From NCBI GenBank assembly GCA_910575815.1, contig CAJTFN010000001.1, positions 428,507-492,506 on the forward strand: 64,000 nt of DNA. Reading direction: 5' to 3'. Below are positions 9,523 through 15,378 of the stretch, one piece after another. The position numbers and the translations under genes are program-made. This DNA is from Oscillospiraceae bacterium (GTDB lineage Bacteria; Bacillota; Clostridia; Oscillospirales; Oscillospiraceae). Each line of letters starts with the position of its first letter. Within the stretch, counting starts at the first letter, position 1. Below the pieces are notes generated by a model, which made no database searches, was not told the origin of the DNA, and saw only the letters and a list, made by a program, of their open reading frames with translations.

Positions 9523-9891
9523 CTACGCATCAGCCCGGTTTTTCTTTGCCCAGGCCCGCTTGCTCCGTTTGGCACGTTCTGCGGCACAGGTGGAGCAGTA
9601 GAGGGTGTTGTGCTTGGATGGGGCAAACGGCCTCCCGCACTCCCGGCAGCGCCGCCGTCTGACAGCGGGGGCCGGGAACAGCGCGGCGCACAGGCCAGCG
9701 TCCAGGGGAAGGACGGCGGCGCGGAACCATTTGCAGATTAGGGAGTAGGTAATGCTCTGCGGACAGACACATTCCTCGCCGTTGTCCAGGAGCAGGCAGT
9801 TTCCGCAATCATAGTTGCAGCACTCCCGCACCAGCCTCCGGGCTGTACGGTATTGCCGATAGGTCATGTGGGGGATTTCGGATGCGCTCAT
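9523..9891 (-). CDS. Cysteine-rich VLP domain protein of integrative elements
   Basis: 122 residues from the ATG at 9891. It carries the Cys-rich VLP family pattern: a cysteine cluster CCNYDCGNCLLLDNGEECVC, the CKWFRAAVLPLD segment that names the family, then a second zinc-ribbon-like pair (CRECGRPFAPS, YCSTCAAE) and a basic tail. Such proteins are common in clostridial conjugative elements and probably bind zinc; their role is not established. GGGGGAG lies nine bases before the ATG. The ATG overlaps the stop of an upstream frame running through oriT (see findings). It lies between the oriT region and repA, matching mobilization modules. Confidence 0.8.
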   Translation of the reverse strand: MSASEIPHMTYRQYRTARRLVRECCNYDCGNCLLLDNGEECVCPQSITYSLICKWFRAAVLPLDAGLCAALFPAPAVRRRRCRECGRPFAPSKHNTLYCSTCAAERAKRSKRAWAKKNRADA

Positions 9892-9922
9892 GCTCCACGC
9901 TCCCCCCGGCAAAATTCTAAAG

Positions 9923-9964
9923 ATGCCAAATTGGCATTTTTAACGTGAGTGCCAATCTGGCACT
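9923..9964. promoter_or_regulatory. Two tandem TGCCA/TGGCA palindromes
   Basis: ATGCCAAATTGGCAT (9923-9937) is a perfect palindrome around one base. AGTGCCA and TGGCACT (9948-9964) flank ATC. Their centres are 26 bases apart. They lie upstream of the Cys-rich VLP gene and next to the oriT region, and may be binding sites for a mobilization or regulatory protein. Confidence 0.5.
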
Positions 9965-9975
9965 GACGATACCTG

Positions 9976-10024
9976 ACCCACAGGAACAGAACAGACGCGA
10001 AGCGGGTGTTCTGTTCCTGCGGGT
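9976..10024. repeat. Large inverted repeat beside oriT (17 of 18 pairs)
   Basis: Positions 9976-9993 pair with 10007-10024 around a 13-base loop, with only one A-C mismatch. The core arm is CAGGAACAGAACA. There is no T-tract, so a terminator is unlikely. The position 70 bases from the nick motif suggests part of the transfer origin or a single-strand replication structure. Confidence 0.6.
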
Positions 10025-10094
10025 GCGCAAGGGGTTTGGGGAGTGCAGCTCCCCATCGCGTCCGAAGGACGCAACGCCCCCGGCAGGGCGCACG

Positions 10095-10120
10095 ACACCG
10101 GAACGGTGTATAAGTGCGCC
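10095..10120 (+). other. oriT: Origin of transfer (oriT) of the IncQ/pIP501 type
   Basis: The hairpin ACACCG-GAA-CGGTGT (10095-10109) is followed by A and TAAGTGCGCC (10111-10120). This is the arrangement of MOBQ-type origins, where a small inverted repeat lies directly 5' of the nick motif TAAGTGCG/CCCT (RSF1010, pSC101, pIP501; from memory). By analogy the nick would fall between 10118 and 10119. The motif differs from consensus after GCGCC. No relaxase gene is present in the element, so any transfer would need one supplied in trans. Confidence 0.7.
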
Positions 10121-10279
10121 GTTGGAAACGGACGCACTTTTGCCGAAGCTGATTTATCGCTGACATTCTGGCCTCCTTGACATAGGAGGGACAAGCCGCC
10201 GGGGCAGCTTGTCCCTCCCGGTGATAGGGCAATTGCCCCTCACCTGGTAGCCATCATGCCGGGGTGATCGTCAGGGCGG

Positions 10280-10678
10280 TCAGCGGAAAAATTTGAAAAA
10301 CTTTTTCCGAACGCCCTCGATGCTCTCATGGACTGCGGCCTTGGAGCAGCCGCACCGCCGACCAATCTCCGCATAGCTGAAATCATACAGCGCATAGAGC
10401 AAAAACCGCTCCCGCTGGGTAGGCGTACAGAGGGCCAGCACTGCCAAAATTTCATCCAGCGTTTCCTGCTGGCAGACCAACTCCTCCGGGGTGGCGCAGT
10501 AGGGCAGAACGCCCTGGGCGGCAATTATGTACTCGTCACACTCGCGACCGTCCCAGTGCCGCCGCTGTTCCCGGTCAAGGCTCCGCTCGGTGCGTTTGGC
10601 CAGCTCCCAGAACTCGTCAATGGTGGCAGCGTCCTCATAGGTCAGTTTGCGGCTGTATCTTTTGATGGTGATTTCCAT
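10280..10678 (-). CDS. Small sigma-70-like regulator (Tn916 orf7 type)
   Basis: 132 residues from the ATG at 10678, with AGGAGG nine bases upstream; the longer frame from 10783 would run through a hairpin and lacks a ribosome site. The C-terminal half is a sigma region 4 helix-turn-helix (LCTPTQRERFLLYALYDFSYAEIGRRCGCSKAAVHESI) ending in basic residues. Proteins of this size recur in Tn916-like and other clostridial elements, where they are thought to control transfer or excision genes. A perfect 11-bp inverted repeat (10693-10724) lies immediately upstream of the ribosome site, suggesting control of its own expression. The gene lies upstream of the oriT region on the same strand. Confidence 0.82.
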   Translation of the reverse strand: MEITIKRYSRKLTYEDAATIDEFWELAKRTERSLDREQRRHWDGRECDEYIIAAQGVLPYCATPEELVCQQETLDEILAVLALCTPTQRERFLLYALYDFSYAEIGRRCGCSKAAVHESIEGVRKKFFKFFR

Positions 10679-10692
10679 CTTGTTGTCCTCCT

Positions 10693-10724
10693 GTTCAGAT
10701 TTGGGGTAAGCGAAATCTGAACAG
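10693..10724. promoter_or_regulatory. Perfect 11-bp inverted repeat before the sigma-like gene
   Basis: TGTTCAGATTT (10693-10703) and AAATCTGAACA (10714-10724) around a ten-base loop, ending two or three bases from the AGGAGG of the 10280-10678 gene. It could be an operator or an RNA hairpin affecting translation. There is no T-tract. Confidence 0.55.
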
Positions 10725-10768
10725 AAGGGGCGGACCTCGACACCGGGGCCAGATGGAGCGGCCCTCGG

Positions 10769-10818
10769 AAAAAACAAAAGCACCCGAACAGCACAAGGCT
10801 ATTCGAGCGCTGGGGGTG
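10769..10818 (-). terminator. Probable minus-strand terminator
   Basis: On the minus strand CACCC...AGC pairs with GCT...GGGTG (10781-10818, interrupted by a small internal bulge) and is followed by CTTTTGTTTTTT (10769-10780). Confidence 0.45.
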
Positions 10819-10917
10819 ACAGTATGGACAGACTGGAAACGACTATTTTCGCAAGCCTGGGTAATATTCGCCACCGTAGGGGGCAGGCTTTTTTTGACCG
10901 TAGTTTACACAATAAAG

Positions 10918-10954
10918 AGGACACGGCAATACCTCCTAACGGTTGCCGTGTCCT
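10918..10954. repeat. 12-bp inverted repeat between element modules
   Basis: AGGACACGGCAA (10918-10929) and TTGCCGTGTCCT (10943-10954) are exact complements around a 13-base loop that contains AGGAGGT on the minus strand. The stretch 10825-10960 holds no convincing gene. The structure could be a terminator or could sequester that ribosome-site-like sequence. Confidence 0.45.
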
Positions 10955-10960
10955 TTCAAA

Positions 10961-11007
10961 GCAAAAGAGCCGATAACCGCATTTTACATCTGCGTGTTAT
11001 CGGCTCT
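10961..11007 (-). terminator. Terminator of the TetR/ABC cargo operon
   Basis: On the minus strand AGAGCCGATAAC (complement of 10996-11007) pairs with GTTATCGGCTCT (complement of 10966-10977) and is followed by TTTTGC. It overlaps the last codons of the KTR gene. Confidence 0.65.
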
Positions 11008-11203
11008 GCGTCTGTGCGTCTGGCTCTGTGATAACTGAAACCTTAAATTTTTCTACATGAATGAGCGTTTCTTTCCGGCATTTGGGGCAGAACAGGGGGA
11101 AATTTATCAACTCCGTATCGGAACGCATTTTGATACGGGTCTTACTGCCGCACACAGGGCATAGCAGCCATTCAAAACTTCCCTTGGCGGTATCACTGTT
11201 CAT
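10997..11203 (-). CDS. Cysteine-rich KTR domain protein
   Basis: 68 residues from the ATG at 11203 (MNSDTAKGSFEWLLCPVCGS); an upstream in-frame stretch overlaps the previous gene and looks non-coding. Two CxxC pairs (CPVCGSKTR and CPKC) form a likely zinc ribbon, and the K-T-R triplet that names the family is present. The protein ends TEPDAQTQSR. The function is unknown; members are common in clostridial mobile elements, often last in an operon. It overlaps the end of the 81-residue membrane protein gene by 11 bases and is closed by a terminator, making it the last gene of the seven-gene cargo operon. Confidence 0.8.
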   Translation of the reverse strand: MNSDTAKGSFEWLLCPVCGSKTRIKMRSDTELINFPLFCPKCRKETLIHVEKFKVSVITEPDAQTQSR

Positions 11204-11438
11204 CGTTTCTGCTGCCGCTTTCGTGGCGCAGTACAACGCTGCTGATGATGCCGAGGCCACCCAGCACAGCGCACCACTTAGACGGAAACACAACGCCCAC
11301 CGCCACCAGGCCAGCGCCGACAGCGAAATTGCACACCGAGGCCGCTTTCAGCGTTTTCTTTTTGGGGTTGGGGAGCGATACCGAAATCCCCAGCTTTTCA
11401 TTCAGCTTTTCGCAGGCATGATTGACTTCTTTTACCAT
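11193..11438 (-). CDS. Small membrane protein of the ABC cargo operon
   Basis: 81 residues, start ATG at 11438 with AGGAGG eight bases upstream. A soluble charged N-terminus (MVKEVNHACEKLNEKLG) is followed by two hydrophobic segments (about residues 30-50 and 55-70) and a charged C-terminus. No family recognised. It lies five bases after the previous membrane protein gene, whose last codons contain this gene's ribosome site, and it overlaps the following KTR gene. Its linkage to an ABC exporter suggests an accessory or immunity-like membrane role, which is inference only. Confidence 0.7.
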   Translation of the reverse strand: MVKEVNHACEKLNEKLGISVSLPNPKKKTLKAASVCNFAVGAGLVAVGVVFPSKWCAVLGGLGIISSVVLRHESGSRNDEQ

Positions 11439-11442
11439 TGTC

Positions 11443-11670
11443 TTACCTCCTAAAAATCAGTTGTATGCCATGATTGGCTATGAGCAGTACGCCGACACAA
11501 ATCAAAATCCATGCAAGCGTGTTCTTCTCTTTCCCTTTTCTCTTATTTAAGAACAGGAAAAGCACCCCCACGACCGTAACGCAGATGCCGACGATCAGCG
11601 AAACGATTGAGATAAGCTGCATCGTTTCCGCGCCGGGAACGGGGATAAAGCTGGGAATGGGGAAGTTCAT
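11443..11670 (-). CDS. Small two-helix membrane protein of the ABC cargo operon
   Basis: 75 residues, start ATG at 11670 with AAAGGAGG upstream. Two predicted transmembrane helices (ISIVSLIVGICVTVVGVLFL and LAWILICVGVLLIANHGI) are joined by a very basic loop (NKRKGKEKN). No family recognised. It sits 18 bases downstream of the ABC permease stop and just upstream of another small membrane protein, in one operon. The location suggests it works with the transporter or helps protect the envelope. Confidence 0.7.
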   Translation of the reverse strand: MNFPIPSFIPVPGAETMQLISIVSLIVGICVTVVGVLFLFLNKRKGKEKNTLAWILICVGVLLIANHGIQLIFRR

Positions 11671-11688
11671 ATAGCCGCCTCCTTTCTG

Positions 11689-12381
11689 TCAGTTGCTCAA
11701 ATCAGAAGAAACCATTTTGTGGACGGTGATTGCGGAAAAGCCCGCGCCGATCACACCAGACACGATAGCCGCAATCGGAATGGACATCAGCCCTGCGCCG
11801 CTGCCCTGGGAATTGGAAACAATGGCGGCGATAGCAAAAGATGAAACGATGGTCGCAATCGTGGACTTCTTTATCATGCCGATGTAGAGTGGGAGCAGGC
11901 CCAGTAGAACAGACGACAACGCTGTAACGGCTTGTGTCATCAGATTTACGGGGCTAACGGTGACAAAGGGGAAATACTTGCTTGCAAGGGACAAGCAGGC
12001 AAATTGAAAAACGCCGGACAGCGCGTGAAACAGGAGCATGACGCCGCATATCAAAATGATTTTCACAGCAATCAATTTCCCGCGCTGGACAGGATAGGTA
12101 AAGAGCAGGTTTATCGTTTTGTTCCGGTATTCTTCCACGATAAATACCGAAATCAAGACCGCCTCCCAAATAATCAGCGTGGCCCGGACAAGCATGATTG
12201 CCAGCGTCAGCGTATCCAACTGCGCGGGCGGCAGGCCGGTCACAGCAACCCCGCCGCCTGCGTTCAAAAGGGAGGATGTAAATGCGCTCAACAGGGCAGT
12301 CACGATATTTGCGGCCAGCAGTCCGATGAAATGTGATTTGAGAGAAACCCTTTTCAATTCCAGCTTAATGAGGTTTAGCAC
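11689..12381 (-). CDS. ABC-2 type transporter permease (bacitracin/lantibiotic-type)
   Basis: 230 residues from the GTG at 12381 (MLNLIKLELKRVSLK). GGGAGGGGG lies eight bases upstream, inside the end of the ATPase gene, so the two overlap by 17 bases and are probably coupled. The protein has about six hydrophobic segments and the cytoplasmic-loop pattern of ABC-2 permeases (EEYRNKTINLLFTYPVQRGKL). Together with the preceding ATPase it would form an exporter of the BcrAB or lantibiotic-immunity kind, pumping peptides or lipophilic drugs from the membrane. The substrate is unknown. Confidence 0.85.
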   Translation of the reverse strand: MLNLIKLELKRVSLKSHFIGLLAANIVTALLSAFTSSLLNAGGGVAVTGLPPAQLDTLTLAIMLVRATLIIWEAVLISVFIVEEYRNKTINLLFTYPVQRGKLIAVKIILICGVMLLFHALSGVFQFACLSLASKYFPFVTVSPVNLMTQAVTALSSVLLGLLPLYIGMIKKSTIATIVSSFAIAAIVSNSQGSGAGLMSIPIAAIVSGVIGAGFSAITVHKMVSSDLSN

Positions 12382-13099
12382 CGTTTTTACCCCCTCCCAG
12401 CAATTCCAAATAGTAGGTTTCAAGGTTCATGCCCTTTTTCTCAATTTCCGCCATGGATATTTCCGCAAGCATGGAGCCGTGGTCTATGATACCGATAGTG
12501 TCCGCGATTTTGGATAGTTCGTCCAGGATATGACTGGAGATTAAAATGCTCGTGTGGTACTCCCGGTTGATTTGCCGGAGAAGTTCCCGGACTTCAAGAA
12601 TACCCTGGGGGTCTAAACCGTTGATTGGCTCGTCCAGAATGAGCAGCTCCGGCCTTGTCAGAAAGGCCCTTGCAAGGGCAAGCCGCTGTTTCATGCCCAA
12701 AGAAAACTTCCCCACCGCCTTGCCGCCTGTTTCCGAGAGGCCCAGCATCGCCAGCGTTTCCCCGATGCGTTCATGGCCTGCGCCCATGTAGCCGCAATGC
12801 AGCTCCAGATTTTCGCGGGCGCTCAAATGCTGATAAAAAGCGGGGCTTTCGATGATGCTCCCAATCCAGGAGAAAACAGGGTGGTTTCCCTTTTCAATGC
12901 GCTCCCCCAATAGGGTAATCGTTCCGGCGTCTGGGGTGATGATGTGATAGAGCGTTTTCATCAGCGAGGTTTTACCAGCGCCGTTTGCGCCTAAAAATCC
13001 GTAAATCTCCCCCTGTTTCACACCCATGGTTATATCGTTCAGTATGGCGTTTCCGTCAATACTTTTGGATAGATGGCAGGTTTCAACTGCATAGGTCAT
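12365..13099 (-). CDS. ABC transporter ATP-binding protein (BcrA-like)
   Basis: 244 residues with every ABC motif: Walker A (GANGAGKTS), the signature FSLGMKQR, Walker B (LLILDEPINGLDP) and the H-loop histidine (ISSHILDEL). The sequence is closest in style to ATPases of bacitracin- and lantibiotic-resistance exporters. The start overlaps the stop of the DUF4177 gene as ATGA, and its 3' end carries the ribosome site of the permease, so all three are coupled. It powers export through the permease at 11689-12381. Regulation is probably through the TetR repressor that heads the operon. Confidence 0.92.
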   Translation of the reverse strand: MTYAVETCHLSKSIDGNAILNDITMGVKQGEIYGFLGANGAGKTSLMKTLYHIITPDAGTITLLGERIEKGNHPVFSWIGSIIESPAFYQHLSARENLELHCGYMGAGHERIGETLAMLGLSETGGKAVGKFSLGMKQRLALARAFLTRPELLILDEPINGLDPQGILEVRELLRQINREYHTSILISSHILDELSKIADTIGIIDHGSMLAEISMAEIEKKGMNLETYYLELLGGGKNGAKPH

Positions 13100-13326
13100 G
13101 CCTGCGCCGCCTCCCCGGATTGGTTCAGCCGCTTGAAAATCAGCGTGACCCGATGGGCGAGGCCCACAAGAGAATACTGCGAACTGCCCAGGTAGGGGTG
13201 GGTGAGGGAGGACACCAGTTCCCAGCCCTCTTTGCCCCAGCGGTTTAACTGCGCGGTCAGCTTGTCCTGGGAATGTTCCATGTCCTTACAGTCCACAGTG
13301 ACGGTTTTGTACTCGAATGTTTCCAT
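13096..13326 (-). CDS. DUF4177 domain protein
   Basis: 76 residues from the ATG at 13326 (METFEYKTVTVDCKDMEHSQ), with AAAGGAG five bases upstream. It has the compact DUF4177 pattern: a short beta-strand start, a helix (DKLTAQLNRWGKEGWELVSS, where GWELVS is the family hallmark), then LVGLAHRVTLIFKR. The function is unknown; such proteins often sit next to regulators or transporters. It lies ten bases after the TetR stop and overlaps the ATPase start by four bases, so it is translationally linked to the transporter. Confidence 0.8.
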   Translation of the reverse strand: METFEYKTVTVDCKDMEHSQDKLTAQLNRWGKEGWELVSSLTHPYLGSSQYSLVGLAHRVTLIFKRLNQSGEAAQA

Positions 13327-13336
13327 GAAAGCTCCT

Positions 13337-13927
13337 TTACTCAAAGATACTGCTCACAAGAATATCTGCCATACGGTCAAAGACGGCGAAATAATCACAG
13401 GTGACAGCCAGCGTTTCTTTTGCGTTAATAGTTGACAGCAGAGCACTCAAAATCCCATATGCCTGGGACGGTTCCACCTTCAAAGTGAGATTTGCGGCCT
13501 GGACAGCCTGCTTGAAAAACTCAAAGCTATCAAACTTGATTTTTTGCATGGTTTCTTCTGGGAGTTTTGTCACGAAAGACTGAAAATCCGGCGTGTTGAC
13601 GTTATACAAAAACGGCTTGCTGTCATACTCCCGGAACAGTTCTTTCATGGACTGGGCAAACCCCTCCTTGGTTTGACTGCTCCTGTTAATGGCAAGGACT
13701 TTCTCGGTCAGCCTTTTTTGTATGTGTTCGATGGTTTCTGAAAACAAATCTTCCTTTGTGGGGTATAGCGTGTAGAATGTGCCGATGGAGATGCCTGCAT
13801 TGTCACACAGGTTTTTGATGCTGGTCTTTTTGTAGCCGTGCGCGATCCAGCACTCTTCGCACAGTTCCCCCAATTTCTTTCGGATCGCCTTTTTATCAGC
13901 ATCTGAAAGAACAGGTTTTGATGGCAT
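13337..13927 (-). CDS. TetR/AcrR family repressor of the ABC cargo operon
   Basis: 196 residues from the ATG at 13927 (MPSKPVLSDADKKAIRKKLG), with GAAAGGAG upstream; longer in-frame sequence covers the promoter. The N-terminal TetR helix-turn-helix is clear (KKTSIKNLCDNAGISIGTFYTLYPTKEDLF), followed by an all-helical ligand-binding domain. It is the first gene of a seven-gene operon (TetR, DUF4177, ATPase, permease, two small membrane proteins, KTR) and is most likely the autorepressor. A consensus promoter (13991-14019) and an 8-bp inverted repeat (13957-13987) lie just upstream. The inducer is probably a substrate of the exporter, by analogy with the family. Confidence 0.92.
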   Translation of the reverse strand: MPSKPVLSDADKKAIRKKLGELCEECWIAHGYKKTSIKNLCDNAGISIGTFYTLYPTKEDLFSETIEHIQKRLTEKVLAINRSSQTKEGFAQSMKELFREYDSKPFLYNVNTPDFQSFVTKLPEETMQKIKFDSFEFFKQAVQAANLTLKVEPSQAYGILSALLSTINAKETLAVTCDYFAVFDRMADILVSSIFE

Positions 13928-13956
13928 AGGTCTTTTCTCCTTTCTTGCGACTTTAT

Positions 13957-13987
13957 ATTGCGAACATTCGTTAAAAATATTCGCAAT
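13957..13987. promoter_or_regulatory. Probable TetR operator
   Basis: ATTGCGAA (13957-13964) and TTCGCAAT (13980-13987) form a perfect inverted repeat with a 15-base centre. It lies between the -10 and the tetR start, a usual operator position for autoregulation. Confidence 0.6.
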
Positions 13988-13990
13988 TAG

Positions 13991-14019
13991 ATAATAACAC
14001 CTGTGCGTACTCTTGTCAA
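13991..14019 (-). promoter_or_regulatory. Sigma-A promoter of the TetR/ABC operon
   Basis: Minus strand TTGACA (14014-14019), 17-base spacer, TATTAT (13991-13996): nearly full consensus. Confidence 0.85.
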
Positions 14020-14166
14020 GAAAAAACTCTATGCTCCATGAGAACAGCAAAATCGTCAGCAGCTCCGCTTCATAATTTTTGTGGTCTTGTCCATATCAGT
14101 GAATAACCATTTCCGGGGAATCTGTGCAAGAATAAAACAGGGGGGGGCGGAACGTGCCCTCTGGCC

Positions 14167-14196
14167 GGGACCCTGGGCGGCGTCCCCATTTTTTTT
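14167..14196 (+). terminator. Plus-strand terminator-like hairpin right of the element
   Basis: GGGAC (14167-14171) pairs with GTCCC (14182-14186), followed by CA and eight Ts (14189-14196). It lies past the inferred right end of the element and may be the original terminator of the symporter gene, now separated from it. The stretch 14020-14291 holds no gene that I can support. Confidence 0.45.
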
Positions 14197-14291
14197 GAGA
14201 AAATTTTCAGCTTTGTGAGATATCATGACCTCCTGAGGGATATACCGTTCAGAAGGGCCCTTCCAAACCAATCCAAAGGAGGTGAGACACA

Positions 14292-14768
14292 TTGACGGAC
14301 CAACGGTTCCAGGAGGCTGTGGAGCGCTATGGCGACATGGTGTTCCGGCTGGCGTACAGCTATCTGAAAAACCGGGCGGACGCGGAGGACGTGATGCAGG
14401 AATCCCTGCTGAAGCTCTACGTGGAGCCCCGGGACTTCCTGTCGGAGGACCACGAGAAGCACTGGCTTCTCCGGGTGGCAGCCAATGAGTGCAAAAAACT
14501 CCTCCGCTCCCCCTGGCGGCGGCGGACGGACTCTCTGGACGAGGCGGCTGAGGCTGCGGCCTTTGACCAGCCTGTCCAGACGGAGATGTTCCGGCAGGTG
14601 ATGGCCCTGCCGCCCAAGTACCGGGCGGCGGTGTACCTTCACTACTACGAGGGATACTCTGTAAAAGAGATCGGAGAACTGCTGGGGGCCAAGGTGTCCA
14701 CCGTCCAGACCTGGCTCATGCGGGCCAGAGGACAGTTGAAGATGAAACTGAAGGAGGCAGAAGCTTGA
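14292..14768 (+). CDS. ECF-type RNA polymerase sigma factor
   Basis: 158 residues. I place the start at a TTG (14292) because AAAGGAGGTG lies eight bases upstream and no ATG or GTG fits. Region 2 (VFRLAYSYLKNRADAEDVMQ) and region 4 (LPPKYRAAVYLHYYEGYSVK, then an HTH in STVQTWLMRARGQL) are typical of the SigV/SigW-like extracytoplasmic-function group. The next gene starts at or beside its stop and encodes a one-helix membrane protein, the classical sigma/anti-sigma arrangement. It probably directs its own operon and envelope-stress targets, which I cannot locate. Confidence 0.92.
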   Translation: MTDQRFQEAVERYGDMVFRLAYSYLKNRADAEDVMQESLLKLYVEPRDFLSEDHEKHWLLRVAANECKKLLRSPWRRRTDSLDEAAEAAAFDQPVQTEMFRQVMALPPKYRAAVYLHYYEGYSVKEIGELLGAKVSTVQTWLMRARGQLKMKLKEAEA

Positions 14769-15334
14769 TGATCGATGAGAAATTGTATCGAGAAACCTTT
14801 TCCCGGCTCCGGGCCTCCGACGAGGCGAAGAAGGAGGTCCTTGTAAAAATGAACGAGATGAATAAGAAGACTGCGCGGCGGCCTTTGAAGGCCCTGCGGG
14901 CGATGGCTCTGGCGGCTATGCTCACCCTTGCTCTGGCGGTCAGCGCCAACGCCGCCACCAACGGCGAACTGTTTGAGAACATGCGCATCATCTTTCAGGA
15001 CGATTCCCGCATCGTGTTGGAAAGCGACGAGGGAGCACGGGTGGAGGTCACCGGTGTCTTTGCGGACGCGAAGCTCGAGGACGGAAAACTGATCCTGTTC
15101 GTGGACGACGCGCAGTTTGACATCACCGACGAAATCGCGGAAAACGGCGTCTATACCGGGACGGTGAAGACCGCCGGAGGCGAGGATGTGGGCGTAACGG
15201 TCACCGGCACCCTGGAGGACTGCGAGGTTCAGCTGTCCTCCCAGGATGGGGACACCGAATACAACGTTGCCACGGAGAGTTCCGCCGCTGCGGAAAGCTA
15301 CACCAGCGTGGTTACCACCACCGTTACAGATTAA
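14768..15334 (+). CDS. Membrane protein, probable anti-sigma or sensor partner of the ECF factor
   Basis: 188 residues from the ATG at 14768, which shares its A with the sigma stop; a TTG at 14765 is an alternative. About 37 cytoplasmic residues rich in Lys and Arg (YRETFSRLRASDEAKKEVL) are followed by one transmembrane helix (AMALAAMLTLALAVSANA) and an outside domain of about 120 residues made of short beta-strands, rich in Asp, Glu, Gly and Thr with no cysteine. The cytoplasmic part lacks the zinc-binding His/Cys motif of ZAS anti-sigma factors. The role as anti-sigma factor comes from gene order and topology, not sequence identity. A strong terminator follows. Confidence 0.65.
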   Translation: MIDEKLYRETFSRLRASDEAKKEVLVKMNEMNKKTARRPLKALRAMALAAMLTLALAVSANAATNGELFENMRIIFQDDSRIVLESDEGARVEVTGVFADAKLEDGKLILFVDDAQFDITDEIAENGVYTGTVKTAGGEDVGVTVTGTLEDCEVQLSSQDGDTEYNVATESSAAAESYTSVVTTTVTD

Positions 15335-15341
15335 GCAAAAG

Positions 15342-15378
15342 ACCGCCGGAGGACACAGTCCTCCGGCGGTTCCGTTTT
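15342..15378. terminator. Bidirectional terminator between the ECF operon and glnS
   Basis: ACCGCCGGAGGAC (15342-15354) and GTCCTCCGGCGGT (15358-15370), loop ACA, followed by TCCGTTTT on the plus strand and CTTTTGC on the minus strand. Confidence 0.85.

Larger units (their letters stand above)
7005..14135. mobile_element. Serine-recombinase integrative element with oriT and ABC-transporter cargo
   Basis: A compact block of minus-strand genes typical of clostridial integrative and conjugative or mobilizable elements. It contains a large serine recombinase at one edge, a 63-residue protein, a truncated RepA_N-type gene, Cys-rich VLP and KTR proteins, a Tn916-orf7-like sigma factor and an IncQ-like oriT. 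A TetR/ABC operon is the cargo. No relaxase, coupling protein or type IV secretion gene is present, so it could only move with help. The octamer AAGAATAA occurs at 7005-7012, right after the symporter stop, and at 14128-14135, and could be the duplicated core; an 8-mer in A+T-rich DNA is weak evidence, so the ends are approximate. The cargo region (13.3-14.05 kb) is clearly richer in A+T than the flanks. Confidence 0.7.

Noticed and set aside
10823..10972. 49-codon plus-strand frame between element modules
   Set aside because: Weak ribosome site; it runs through two perfect hairpins, which explain the sequence better.
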